Both the position numbers and the translations under genes were made by a program. This document shows, in pieces, positions 23,201 to 35,289 of a DNA stretch of 64,000 nucleotides. The DNA is taken from contig JABWDB010000019.1 in NCBI GenBank assembly GCA_019614645.1, forward strand, positions 4,262,501 through 4,326,500, given 5' to 3'. Source of the stretch: Stratiolaelaps scimitus. Taxonomy: Eukaryota; Arthropoda; Arachnida; Mesostigmata; Laelapidae. The notes below the pieces were generated by a model. That model had not been told where the DNA came from. It saw only the letters and a program-made list of their open reading frames with translations, and searched no databases. Position 1 is the first letter of the stretch, and each line of letters opens with the position of its first letter.

Positions 23201-25065
23201 AACTCGCTCAGACACTGGAACCAATCATTTGAACTTGTGCCAACCTGGAGAGCATATCAGCCAGTTCGATGTGGTTCCTCTTTTGCCGTAACTCCGGATC
23301 AGTCAGACAGCCACAGGGCAGAGTCTGCTTAAAACAAAGTCTGAATATATTCCTCATTTGTAGACAACACAGCTTGCTATAGATAGTGAACGAAACCCGT
23401 CTTCTGGTTGCGCGATGATCTAGCATCAGCCATGATCTACCCAAGCTGTGTCCCTAGGTACTGTGATATTGTCGTGCAGCCATAGCGAGGACCAGCCACG
23501 AGCTCCACATTATGGCCCTGCTGTAACTAAGGCGAGGTAAAAGTTTTCTATCCAGATATTTTTCGCTAGCCATATTGGATTAGCGAGAAAATTACATGTT
23601 GACGAACAACAGAATAAGCCGATCACATGGCAATCACCCCTTGAGCCATATCTGCACAAGTGCGGTTAATAGAGCTATAAGCTCGTTCTGGTGCCGTTAT
23701 ACATATTCATCATACAACATGCACCAATTAGCAACGCATTCTCCAATTTCCTAATGCGACATTCGGTCATTAGGTCACTTTGCCCACGCACAATGAATAG
23801 GGAACGGTTCGAGACGACTGAGTCTCTCCATCCTCAAGGGATTGCAGTATTAGCCATGGCGAAGTACGGCCAGAAAGCTCCATGTAGTCTTTGCAAGCCC
23901 ACGGAAGGCATGGAGCTATCCCTCTCTCTCGCTCTATCTCTTGGGACACACGAAGCACGAAAATGCCTCAAGGTCGAAAATAGGCCCTTGGTGAAGTACA
24001 GTGTTTAATGGCCAACTCAAATTTGAGAACAACAATCTGTCAGGCCATTTATCTGGCCTAATAGCACCGCGCGCCGAGTTCATTAGAATAACCTAGATGA
24101 GCTTTTCGTAGACCTGTACGCGACGAAGTGCGCAAACAAGCAACGGATAGCGCAGACGCATTAGCCGTTATTGTATATAATAGATATAGTGATAAATACC
24201 ATGTCATAAATAGAATATCACCCACCTCATCTTTCGAAAGCTTGGAATCGATGGTTCTAAATTGTGCTTTGAACAATGATCGGATTCGGGTGGAATATTA
24301 ACATGGAAATATTGACTATAACAACTTCAGGAGGAGGCGCCACTGGCGAATCGTGTTTCCCAGGCGAAACCTCCTTTCAAAGGTGAAGCTTCGACCCTGA
24401 GGTACTCATCGGTTAAATTTGTATGAGCTAAATAACTATCACCTAAAAACTTCGTGTCAAGCAATTCAATACAAATCGAATCCGTAATCATTTTACACCT
24501 AATTTGCCGAATCGTGGTCAACAACAAACTCATCCAGCACATTTTTTTTGTTACTGATGAGCAAAATATTGCTCAGTGTTCGAAGACCCCTCTCGAAAGA
24601 GTCTCGAAGAGTGCCAAATCAAATAAATGTAATACATTGAACTTTGAATTAATAAACTACTCTTATAGAATAATTGATTAGCGAACAATTTCTCGACATC
24701 GGATGTGTCTGAAGACGCTACTGGGACAGCCGATGACAGTGCCATAAGATGTTGTCATTGATCGACGAGGTGACGACTTCAATTTCTTCCCTCGGATATT
24801 CTCTGAGTATAAATCCACGCAATTAATCATTGTTTCTGTATGCTGTATCTCTATACCACTCGACATTTTTTTTATTCTACTCGCTTAGTTCAAACGTTGC
24901 CAGCTTAGAGGGGCACAGATTTGATAGGAGCAACAGCCTAATTAATAGTCCCACGACGGGTTAATAGGATCGATTAGATACCACTATTTGTAATGTCACT
25001 CTGCGGTCGAGATAGCTCAAAAATGTCGTATCGAAAACTTACGAAAAAAAAACGCTAAAACTTCG
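20215..25065. other. Non-coding stretch, no supported gene
   Basis: This is mixed sequence with a GC-rich patch at about 21240-21560 including a (GGC)n run near 21488-21520. A purine (GA)n tract lies at 22645-22698. Open frames are short, overlap on both strands and show no domain. Confidence 0.4.
22645..22698. repeat. (GA)n microsatellite, interrupted
   Basis: Two GA blocks are separated by taaatcgg. The tract is purine-only on the plus strand. Confidence 0.85.
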
Positions 25066-25069
25066 AGTC

Positions 25070-25196
25070 TGCTTTTATTTGTTTATTAAAGGAACTGCAA
25101 TTTTTAGAACGCTGAAGTTCTCTTACATGTCACCAGGTGGCGGGACTCCGAGTTGGGGCCCTTATACGTACCCCAGCTACATCTGACTCGGAGTCT
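25070..25196 (-). repeat. SINE-like element, family S2 (inverted)
   Basis: On the minus strand the head has a tRNA-like region ending in CGGAGTCCCGCC. Next comes tggtgacatgtaagagaact and the conserved tail aaattgcagttcctttaata then aaca. The head and tail match 30080-30212, and the tail matches 46105 and 38438. A GACTCCGAG / CTCGGAGTC inverted pair at 25144-25152 and 25187-25195 brackets the head and could fold as a hairpin. Confidence 0.6.
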
Positions 25197-25199
25197 ATG

Positions 25200-27560
25200 C
25201 ATGCATCATATGGTCTATGATAGCCTAACATGTCAGATATTGATACAACCGATACATAATATATTGAATAACACAACAATTATTGAATAACAATAAGTAA
25301 CTGATTCGAACATCTTACAGTGTCAGCGCCAATCGTAGAAATATTACAGCTACCCGGCACGCATTCGGCTACTGCAATTTGTGTAGATCACGGTATCGCG
25401 CACATTTCTCGTATTAACAAATGTAACCGACGCTACGACGTCACGGGTAGCAGTCAATGCTAAGAAACAACTAGCGTTTGACATTATTACTATTATATTA
25501 CTATTATTATCATCATCATAGTTACCTAATTACATCGTGTGTGTGGGTCACTCGGAATCCGGCGAACGCTCGACACTGGCCCCATTTGACCCCACCATTG
25601 GGAATCTGTCTACCCGCTTATCGCGTTACGTACATTGGACAGCTAGACTAATGAACATCTATTTCAAAATGTTCTGTCGTTCTCATGCCTTCACGGCGGC
25701 GGCGGGCTAACCCTAATGGATCCTAGAAGCGTGTACAGAGGTCGTTTGCAATCGTCGGTGCTTCCACCGCAGCGGAAGCATCCCGTCGCTTGTCTCAGAA
25801 TTCCCATCTCGAAGGCCGGCCCCACGCAGCAAATAAATGAGATTCCAGACGACCGGAGCGAGGCTTTAGGTAAAATTCCTCGGATGTTTCCTTTGCTACG
25901 GTGTTATTAGAACCAGCCAGAGAGAGAGAGAGAGAGAGGAAAAAGCGAGAGAAAGAAAGAAAAATAGGGAGAGAGAGAGAGAGGGAGGGAGGGAGAGACA
26001 GAGAGGCTGAAAAGAGAAACCTATGGCGCCTCAGCGATGCTGGGGATGTACGGTAGAGTGTTGAGGCGTTTGTGTGTGTGTGTGTGTGCGAAATACTTTG
26101 TTTTTTCGTTCGAAAGTTGTCTCGTATAATACGATAAGTTACGTATCTATAGACGTCCGATCTGTCGTCAATGAAATATGCCGTCGCCCTGGACCTACTT
26201 GTACATCTCAGTTTCGGAAATCTATTAAAATTCCTATTCTCTCTGTGTGTGTGTGTATGAAGATGAGCAATGAAACGTGAGCTATGCGTTGAATGCTGGG
26301 TACTGCTTGGAGTGATCTTATTATAGATATATATGTAGCAGTTTGTTTTTTCTTATGGCGGCTAGCCGCCAGACGCCCAGTAGACACGTCTCGTCTCATT
26401 TCATGCATGGAGATAGTAGGTGAAATGTCCGAACGAAAAATCCCCGCTTCGCTGAAGCCACGGCAAAATTTCAGCTCTCACAGTATCTTATACTGACATT
26501 TACCGCAAGTGGTACGAAGGTCGTTCCGAAGCATGGCCCAAGTGACGACACATCCGGGGATCGACAAAATCGCTTCAGTCCACTACGCGACAGTGACTCG
26601 AAAGCGACCCTGCGCATATTTGATTTCAATGACTCAATGACTCCGCCAGTCGGGTCACTAAAATAGCCTCCAACCGGAACCGGTCACAGCATAAGTCAGC
26701 TCGAGCACAACGATGGCCATACGTGGATTACTCAGTTGAATCGTTTCTAGAGGCGTTCCGACGAACTGGAGAGTAAAAATACAGCCGAGTTAAGGGGAAA
26801 TTCACCGACAAGGCCGAACCGTCGTCAGGGTCGTGGGGTAAGTGGGCTTAATGAAGTCACAATGAGCCTTGCCCGGAAAGGACTCCCTCCTTCAATCTCT
26901 CCCTCAATCTCTCTCTCTCTCTCTCGCTGTCTCAAGCTGACGCGAGGAACTCGGTACATTAGGAACGGACCCATTGTCGAGGCGCGCCGCTCCTGGGTTC
27001 ATCTTGCGCTCGGTCGACGGGTGCATTTTAAATTGACAACATCTTCGTTTTTCTGCGAAATACTTCTTCAGATGAACATGTTGCAGACTCCGACTGAGAG
27101 GATGGAGAATATTTATTCGAGTTGCTCCCATGTGAACGACATCCTACCATTTTGGGCTCACGTTCGGAACGCGTCGTGGTCGGTAATTAGCACGAAGTGA
27201 ATAATCGAAATGATCAGATGTTTCCATGAAACTGCAATAGCACAATTAATACGAGTTCCGTGAATGTACGACATGTGGATGCCGAAGACGCATTGTAACC
27301 ATTGAATTTTCACTCGTAACAGTGTTCACGAGCGCTGGCGATGAATGGTAAAAACATAATAATAATATACCTCGAATCACCTCGAAGAACCTTGTGATAT
27401 ACTTTGGTAATCGTTCTTTTTATCTTATTTTTTAATACGAGAACTTAAGCGTTGTAATATTTCGCAGTTCCGTCAATAAAGAAATAGTTGAATTGCATTG
27501 AATATAAGTGGTGAGATGTGAAGGTGGGATAATATCGTTATTTGAATTAAACATTGCATT
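25200..27560. other. Non-coding stretch, no supported gene
   Basis: It contains an ATT/ATC trinucleotide tract near 25485-25520, a long purine (GA)n/(GGGA)n tract at 25918-26007, a (GT)n at about 26071-26088 and a (TC)n at about 26908-26926. A 112-codon frame at 26862-27200 (+) overlaps the (TC)n and is not supported. Confidence 0.4.
25918..26007. repeat. Long purine tract, (GA)n with GAAA and GGGA variants
   Basis: This is about 90 bases of almost pure purine on the plus strand, a sequence type able to form triplex (H-DNA) structures. Confidence 0.85.
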
Positions 27561-27564
27561 TGTG

Positions 27565-27725
27565 TCCACCTTGCAATCGGAGGAGACGCGTAGGCGCACG
27601 GGGTCACTTCGACAAAATTGCGCATTTGCATTTAAAGGGGTCCGTCTTATGAAGCAATGCCAAAAACAGTTGTGCCGTGGACGTTAAATGTTTAAGGCTG
27701 TGAGTCAGCCCGGGAAAATTTACTT
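27565..27725 (+). repeat. SINE-like element, family S1
   Basis: The order of blocks matches the copy at 38535: ttgcaatcggaggagac, gcgtagg, a degraded B-box, gcatttgcattt, gtccgtcttatgaagcaatg, cagttgtgccgtggacgtta, and a terminal gtgagtcagccc. The B-box is damaged here (gggtcacttcgac), so the copy is unlikely to be transcribed. Confidence 0.65.
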
Positions 27726-27729
27726 TACT

Positions 27730-30079
27730 AATATGAAGAAAGTCGCACATGTATAGCAAGCTTAGATGTTACGAATGGTGAAACAGCTAAACAGTGCTAG
27801 GTTGCGTATAGGCTTCAGAGTTCGTTTTTGAGAGGATGTATCAGCCATGGGTATCAGCCAGTTTTTGGTAATTGACTTTCACTTACACTTAAGTCATTTT
27901 GTATATAATACCAGAAGGTGGTGGGTCTTCTACAGATGTAAACCGGTTGTGCACCCTTTATGATATCATACTCCCGGTCGATTCGAGGGTCCACGTGTTT
28001 TGAACTCTGTTCCATGAAGCTGGCAAAAGCCAGATGCCTCGTCAACATCTGTATGTTACCGTTTCCGCCTGACCAAAGGTTTCTGCTACTCTCTGTGGCT
28101 GGGTTAGTGTATCCAGCGGACGTATGTAAATACCTCTCGGGGCATTTCCTTTTCGACAAAAATCCCCATTGCGAGAGTTACACTATTCGGGGACGCTTCT
28201 TGCCGGGAAGGGCCTGTTCAGGTTGGGCCAGGTCGGGTCGGGCAGGCAGGCAGGCAATCTCATCCTGTAGGATCCTCGCTTGCCACTGGAGCTGCTAGAT
28301 TCATCCATCTCTCCGCTAATCCTCGACCCTTACGAACCCACGAACATAGCCACCACTACCACCACCACCACCACCGACTCAGGCCGCTGGCTCCATGATG
28401 AAGAAGTCACGTTCCGGCGCTGATCCGAACTATCGTCGGTGGCACTCACTGCAGCCGCTACAGTCGTCCGGAATCGTCTTCTTGAAATAGGAGAGTTTAG
28501 CCCCGTGCCGCGTCCGTTCCCATTATCTCGGCTCGAATTCTTGACAAAGACATATGTAGCACTCGTCTGAGATAGCACCTCCGCTGAACAATACACTAGC
28601 CCGTATCAGCGGTAAGCTGCCTAGCACCTGAACGACGGACTCCACACCTTACGACCGCTGTTATTGTGCGTGTATACGATTTGCTTTTACTATCGGGAGC
28701 AGTGCTTCCATTGACTCCAAGCACTCCTCCAACATGTGGCGTACATTGTAAGAGGGGAAATCGACAATATATTGATACATCAACTGTGTCGTTCAGTATT
28801 TCTGTATCGGCGGCCGGGCCATATGGTTGTATATATATATATTTATATATATATATATATCAAAGCAACGTCCCATGATCGCTTACTTCTGAAAGCACTG
28901 ACATAAAACAATGGACGAACGATGGGCACGGAAACGGATACCAGAAATAAGTCTGACGGTGGAGTGGTAGTTCCTTCACGTGGAATAGCGTTCGCATTGA
29001 TTTCCGTTTCGTGAATTGCCTGAAGCAACGGGAGGGAACTGAGAAGTGCCGTTCCTCAGGACTCTCTGCTCGTTTTAGTTAGAGCGCATTCAGAGCGCGT
29101 TTCATTCGCTTGAAATTTTTATATGGAGCGAATCTGGAGTGGTTTTCCTTTATAGACCTGTATGCTAGGGACTCCGACTCGAGAAGGCTTTATGCAAGGC
29201 GTGCCTGCCGTGGTGATTTCGAAAGTTCGCTTATTAGTCGCCACAGAGTCTTCCAGTTGGTCGGCATCAGAGGTAAAATCCCACAGAGCAAATCGACCAT
29301 GTCGTTGCCACTCGAAAGTCGAATTAGTGGAAATAAGAGGTGGCTAGAACGTTAGAACGCCATCCGATGATCGGTTCGGTAAGAACAATTTTCAGGTATA
29401 TATATAGGTGTAATTTAGAGTGAGTGGTGGCAAATAGCCGAAAGTGTTGTCGATTTTACACGAGCAAAGTGAAACCTAAGTAGATCGGAGGGATAGACAA
29501 TGGTCACGAGTCGGACAGGCAGAGATCCGGAACTTCGGAACAGGTGGTAAAAACTGAATACCACACGTCTCCTTCTTTGTTTCTTCCGACCTGAGCGATC
29601 AACGTCAGTATTACGGAGGTCGACAAAGGGTTCGAGTGGCCTTCGACTCGCTCTCAGCGTCCCGGTTCGACGGAAGACGCCGGCTGACTAGCTCTGATGC
29701 AAGCCGATTGAACAACAAGCACTCGAGTGCTTTCTCTACTCGAATGAATCACTAGTCCAGCTTGTTTACAAACGAAATGGATTACAATTATACCTATTGA
29801 GTTGACGTCTTAAAATTGTGTCTACAATCGAGCATTATCTCACATTCATGAAATTGACAAGCGAACATCTAGAAGAAGGATGATCCCCTTTGTCCATCCG
29901 TCATTATATCCTAAACAGCATTCGAGTTGGTTCTAAACTTTGACGAAGCAGTATGCTGCTTGAGTTCTATCTAAATATGATTTCTAACCACATACTATAA
30001 CTTCCCATTAACGTCATTTCGAAACAATTTTAGTTTTCGGTCACACCAATATAGAAATGTTGAATTTTATGAAGGTCTA
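27730..30079. other. Non-coding stretch, no supported gene
   Basis: It contains a (CAC)n tract at 28351-28376 that creates a poly-valine frame on the minus strand, and a (TA)n tract at about 28829-28860. Open frames are short and overlap on both strands. Confidence 0.4.
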
Positions 30080-30212
30080 GATGACGGCTAAATCTCTAGC
30101 TGTAAAAGAGCCGGCGGTTGTAAGTTCGAGTCCCACCTGTGGTGACATATAAAAGAAGTTAAGCATTGCGAAAAATTGCAGTTGGTTTAATAAACCAAAA
30201 ACCTTTCGCTTT
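30080..30212 (+). repeat. SINE-like element, family S2 (best head)
   Basis: A tRNA-like head (acggctaaatctctagctgt) leads to a B-box, GTTCGAGTCCC, at about 30123-30134. Then come tggtgacatataaaagaagt, taagcattg, aaattgcagtt and a tail ttaataaaccaaaaacc. This is the classic layout of a tRNA-derived SINE. It ends 24 bases before the Tc3-like transposon. Confidence 0.65.
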
Positions 30213-30235
30213 TCTTTTTTTTTCTGGCTAATATA

Positions 30236-30440
30236 CAGTGGTGTGCATAAACTTAACGCACTAACTTAACCCTATATTTCAACAAATCGTTACAAAGAAT
30301 ACACATTTGAAGCTTTTATTCTGTATCAGATTAATGTACGTATCAAATAACATACACACGACAAAGAACACCGCATATGGCATGGCGTGCCGCCTGGTAC
30401 AATAAAATGTGTCATTTTTCGGGTGTGCAAAATGGTAACG
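30236..30440 (+). repeat. Left terminal inverted repeat of the Tc3-like element
   Basis: About 205 bases pair with the reverse complement of 31282-31477, ending inward at gggtgtgcaaaatggtaacg. Differences are mainly single substitutions plus a short duplication (cttaacgcactaactta) just inside the tip. Confidence 0.9.
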
Positions 30441-30519
30441 ATAAACCTTCAGGTTCATAGATCAACAGTTTAAGGATAATTAAGCGTTATTCGCATATCA
30501 TACGGGCCCAAATGAAAGC

Positions 30520-31227
30520 AAGACCGCGTCTTCAACAACGCCGTCATGAGTGCCCGACTAAACTTCGCCCTCAACAATGTGACCAGAAACTGGAAATTAG
30601 TGAGTATTGGGGCAACGTTTCTTAAGGAGTATCCTGTGGGTGCACATCTATCTAAAAGGTACTGTGTTATTTAAAATAATCTTCAGTGACGAGAATAAGT
30701 TCAATTTAGACGGGCCAGATGGATTTAACGGTTGTTGGCATGATGTACTTCTCAAAGCGCAACTTCGGTCGCGGCACCGTCATGGTTTGGGGAGCTTTCA
30801 CCCCTCTTGGCAAACTCCCACTTGCTGTCATCTCATCTCGAATGAATAGCGACGACTATCAGCAGATGTTGATCAACAACCTACGACCGCTTAGGATCAG
30901 ATTTCGTAGACTGTGTTTTCCAACACGATAACGCTTCAAATCACGTCAGTGCTCGTACACGTGCATGGTTCGGACGGCATGACATTGAAGCCCTAGAAGT
31001 GGCTAGCATGTTCTCCTGATCTCAACCCGTTAGAGAATCCCTGGGGCATTCTTGTCCGACGAGTACATGCGTCAAATCGACAGTATACATCCGTGGAAAC
31101 ACTAAAGGAGGCGTTGTTGGAGGCCTGGGAAGGTATCAGCGACCAGATTCAGCTAAATCTCGTTGATAGTATGCCAAACCGAGTCGTTGACGTTATAATT
31201 AGTAAGGGCGGGGCCACACGGTACTGA
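30520..31227 (+). pseudogene. Tc3-like transposase remnant (DD34E)
   Basis: Transposase of the Tc1 family (DDE_3 fold) catalyses cut-and-paste movement. The N-terminal paired-type DNA-binding region is missing or unrecognisable. The catalytic part survives across several frames: IFSDENKFNLDGPDG (first Asp at 30688), NFGRGTVMVWGAF, QHDNA (second Asp at 30927) and SPDLNPLENPWGIL (Glu at 31033). After correcting one extra base there are 34 residues between the last Asp and the Glu. The C-terminus ends at TGA 31225-31227. At least two frameshifts and several upstream stops make it non-functional. The FNLDGPDG and NFGRGTVMVWGAF wording is what I associate with nematode Tc3-type elements. Confidence 0.88.
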
Positions 31228-31281
31228 TTAGCGCAAGAAGACGAGAATTAATTCAGCGAGAGCACTCGATAACTGAGGATG

Positions 31282-31474
31282 CGTTATCATTTTGCACACC
31301 CGAAAAATGACACATTTTAATGTAGCAGGCTGCATGCGATGCCATATGCGCTGTTCTTTGTGGTGTGTATGTTATTTGACACGTACATTAATCTGATACA
31401 GAATAAATGCCTCAGATGTGTATTCTTTGTAACGATTTGTTGAAATATAGGGGTGCGTTAGTTTATGCACAAAA

Positions 31475-31477
<3 letters not shown>
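31282..31477 (-). repeat. Right terminal inverted repeat of the Tc3-like element
   Basis: About 196 bases are the inverted partner of 30236-30440. The outer tip ends at CTG followed by the TA duplication at 31478-31479. Confidence 0.9.

Positions 31478-31520
<43 letters not shown>
31478..31520. repeat. (TA)n microsatellite at transposon insertion point
   Basis: This is a long TA run abutting the right end of the Tc3-like element. Only a short ATATA lies on the left side, so the element sits at one edge of the tract. Confidence 0.85.
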
Positions 31521-31522
<2 letters not shown>

Positions 31523-34500
31523 CTTATAGGTTTGCTTATATTGGTAAGACTGAGCGTTCAACATGTCCTATATATAAAAATAGTACGGCCTAATATTTGG
31601 TTTGCTAACCCGCGTTTGCGTTACCCTCATATAGATCTGCTATCGTCCCAAGTGAGCGCCCTCAAGGAACCACTTTCGCCAAATGGCCAAAGCTGGTAGA
31701 TGCGTACACTCAGTCATGTCCATACCTTTTCGATGAACTCAAGTCGAAAGTAGTGAGTTGATGGCCTTCGTCCCGTACTTAGAAAATACTAGTAGTGGGG
31801 AACAGTCATGGTAGAACTCATTTATGGCCTTCGGTCAGTTGGTCGATACGTCTCGAGCAACCGTAGGGGTGAGTCTCTAGATGGGAACGAAACCAGTATT
31901 CTAGTGTGCATTTCTCCAGAATCATATATGGATTAAAAATTTGCGCTTGATTTCGAGTGCATCTTCGTAATGTCCTCGCTACAGCATCTGCCGTACTATG
32001 GCCTCTGAAGTTGGTCTGATTAGATCTTCGGCTTAGGAACAAGCGTCTCACTTACAAGGATATTGCTTTCTTTGCCAACCAATCGGTGATTCATAACGAC
32101 TTTATCGAAGGGCTCGTTATTGCGCAGGGTAAAGGCACCGGCCGAAATCGATGCGTTTTGTTGATGACGAGGATGAATAATAATAGAATTGTCCAAGCAC
32201 AGATGTTCGTCATCAGAATAAGAGACCAGAGAGAAATCGATCACCAACCAATGAACTCGACCGCGACTACACATCCAAGGCCTTCTAGAATTCATCTTCA
32301 ATGAATACGACGGACGGGCGTGCCGCTGTTTACTGATGAGCCGAGCAAATTACGCAGGGCGAATCTAAAAGCAGCTGCGTGCTGGCCTACGTCGCCCGGT
32401 GTACATCACGCTGCGTATTCCTGCACAGCGTGTTCTGTGCCAGTAGAAGTATGCAGACGTGTATATTGTAATTACGATAATAGATACCAAGATGTCGTAT
32501 TCCACATTTTCCCCTGCACTTGCCAAATCGACGCTAACAGATGGACGCATTCAAGAGGGTGATTGAAAGGCAAATGCTGCATCTAAATGCGAACACGAAT
32601 TTATTTCTCGCCTATTTTTGCATTAGCTGACCGCAGATGGAGACGCTCGCTTATAGCCGGCGTTATTTCGTAGTTCACGATTGGCTCTGTATGAACACTT
32701 CGTTCACAGGGTCGCCTAGCCTATCGCTGGACACTTTTGAATGTTGACTTATAGAAGCTGTATGATGATGATGATTGCTTTTGATGTATTCGCATAGGAA
32801 CTCCCAGAGCACACAAGTGAACTAGGTAAAGGACGTCGGACGTCGTTCAGAGTGTTGTAGTTGCTGATCTCTGAGTGTTGACAATGACTGATCTTCAACG
32901 GAGCACAGGTATAGACACTTGGAAATCAGTGGATTATTCACCAATGCCAGTGGTCGATTTCGATCAGTTGAAAATCGTCCATCAAATGAAACGCTGTAAT
33001 GCACTGTAACGCAGCACTAATACGTAAATCGTGTACGTGTATATTGTTGACCGAAGTCGAGAGGATCGACCCAATGTTCGCATATAGCGTGAAGCGATAT
33101 TGTGCGTTATTGTTCATACGCTTTTACGATGGACGTCAATTAGCACAACTGTGCCGTGAATATAATAGATTGCGTTACAAGCTTAGTCATTTTAAGGCAC
33201 ATTTCGTCATCACCTTTAGGTGCTCGGAGGGCTGCTCAACGCTATGAGAAATCAGGGTACGTGTTTTTGAACACGCTCACAAAGTTACGCAAGTCAATGA
33301 AGTTGCATTTCTCTTTAACTCTGCAGAGATGCGCGACTTTTCTAGCGCCCTGTATTGTCCTTTTCAGCAATGAGGTATCGGTTAGCTTACACGATGCGAA
33401 TTCAGTTACAGTCGACCCACTCGGAGTTGTCTTGTACCGATGAGTATGGGCTTATAAACAGGGAACATCTTCGCGCCCTTAATATATCAGACTAGTTGTG
33501 ACTAAATTTGGGGGTCGTCTCTTCAATCGCTCGTATTGAACACCAACCATGAGGCAGGGACTGGGATAACAAGACCTATTATACTACAATCTTGTGTCGC
33601 ATAAAACGCCTCCCCTCGCTAATGCACCGAGCCACACACGGTTGTCTATCTACGTGGCAACCTTAGAGGTAGCTTGATCATAACCCACCGGGCCGCTGCC
33701 AAATAGCTGCTTCGCAGCGGAAGCAGGCTGAATTGACGCACTGATGAACGCGTGCTTTCCAGCCTTTGCCAGGACATGCTGACGTGATTACACAACCATC
33801 GACCTACGCTAGTTGTTAGGCACAGGGCAAGCATCCCCTACGCGTGGAGGTGCGGCGATAGGTTCTCGCAAAGAGACGCGTAGCTCGAGTGCGAAAGCTA
33901 TTATGCGTCTGTTGACACAAACACGAATTTCCGAAGCGGGGGAGGTGAAATTGCGTCCGCTTACAGTCGATGATCGTCAGCATCGTCCAATGTTAGTTCA
34001 GCTATTCTCAACAGCCCTCCCTTAGCTACGCAGTCACCCGGATATCGGCAGAGTTTCTTGTCCCTCAAAGGGACTTCAATGCACAGCACTGTGTGTCAAC
34101 CCCGTAGAGACCTATAAAGTGGTGACTTTTAAAGCTCGCGACCGCCGAACATCCGTGCCATCCTAGTGTTGTCTATTCGATCGAGCAATTCTACTTACTT
34201 TGGCACACAGCATGGTCTGTCGCAATCGGAAATTTCATAAAGGGTGACCCTCCTGTAGCAAATTGCCTGGTGCATCCTTTCGAAGATCGCTCCTGTAGAC
34301 CTTTCTGAACTTTACCGCCACCCCGCTGTAATAAAAATGTTTACGGTGAACAGTAGTACTCCGAGTTCTTATCGGGCTTAAATAAAAGCCTTTGAAAAAA
34401 ACCTTTGTGTTCCCATCTCGCCGATTCCAATTCAAAATAGGGGTCTCCAGTCGTAGCCTTGCAATAAACTAAACAAATTGGGCTCATAAGAGAAATCTCA

Positions 34501-34740
34501 GAGAAATTCCATGGCCCTCCCAGAATGCCTGTCTAGTGGGGAACACTCTCAGCTCAAGCCGTCGTCTTCCAGAAATCAAAGGAACTCATTGATTTTCTTC
34601 ATATTGCTTTTCTTTTACACAGGTCGGTGCATAGGGACGTACGTACGCGGACAGATGCAGCTCTGCGCTGCAGCTCTATTGTATATACTTCGCCACGAGG
34701 CGTGGGCGTCTATCGGACGGCAATTGGAAGGAACCGCTGA
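31521..34740. other. Non-coding stretch, no supported gene
   Basis: This is mixed sequence with open frames all under 100 codons on both strands and no recognisable domain. There is a short gat repeat near 32762-32775. Confidence 0.4.
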
Positions 34741-35013
34741 GCAGGTACTAGAGGTAGGTCCTCGGAACAGGCCTGCCTTTCCCTAGCGAACGACACGCTT
34801 GCATACACTCTCCCATTTCAATTTAGCTCGAGCGACTCTCCGGATGATGTGAACGACTGTGTCGTGGCAAAGCAGATCCACCGTCGCCGTGATGTGAAGC
34901 TGGCTCTGTGTTGGATGGACCGCCGCGTGGGCTACTGTTACAAGTACAGTCGCGGCGACTTTCGTACACACACTGTTGTACCCTGTACTACGCGTGGATG
35001 GCGGCCAGCCTGA
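34741..35013 (+). other. Possible terminal exon, unidentified
   Basis: This is a 90-codon open frame without an ATG at its start, in locally GC-rich DNA. A possible acceptor (ccatttcaatttag) ends at 34826. Beyond it the frame reads as a cysteine-containing, basic peptide (VVAKQIHRRRDVKLALCWMD) to a TGA at 35011. The opposite strand is also open here (35085-34783), so the coding strand cannot be decided and chance is possible. Confidence 0.13.
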
Positions 35014-35242
35014 CTCAATGAAATAACAGCAGGGTGTTTGGCCAGAGCGCAGCAGGCGTCCGGTCCCGCCACGCCAGGACCTCATAGTTCCGTGCGAGTG
35101 ACGGCCCGCCGGTGGGTGGCCGGAAGCGAGCCAACCCTACCATCTCATGGGGCTCGGATGCCTGCATCGTTCACCGTCGAGTGGAGGACTTCGACGAAGC
35201 TCTTCTCGCGAGGGCTTCGTCTGCTGTGTGCGCATCAAAGAA

Positions 35243-35244
<2 letters not shown>

Positions 35245-35288
<44 letters not shown>
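35245..35288. repeat. (GA)n microsatellite
   Basis: This run of about 40 bases, almost perfect GA, produces arginine-glutamate open frames that should not be read as protein. Confidence 0.9.

Positions 35289-35289
<1 letters not shown>

Larger units (their letters stand above)
30236..31477 (+). mobile_element. Tc3-like Tc1/mariner transposon with long terminal inverted repeats
   Basis: This 1242-bp element has long terminal inverted repeats, starting CAGTGGTGTGCATAAAC on the left and CAGTTTTGTGCATAAAC on the complement of the right. Both ends are flanked by TA, the standard Tc1/mariner target duplication. The repeats share most of their length (left 30236-30440, right 31282-31477). The left copy carries about nine extra bases next to the tip. 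Inside is a decayed DD34E transposase. It inserted at the edge of a (TA)n microsatellite that continues to about 31520. It is non-autonomous now. Confidence 0.92.
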
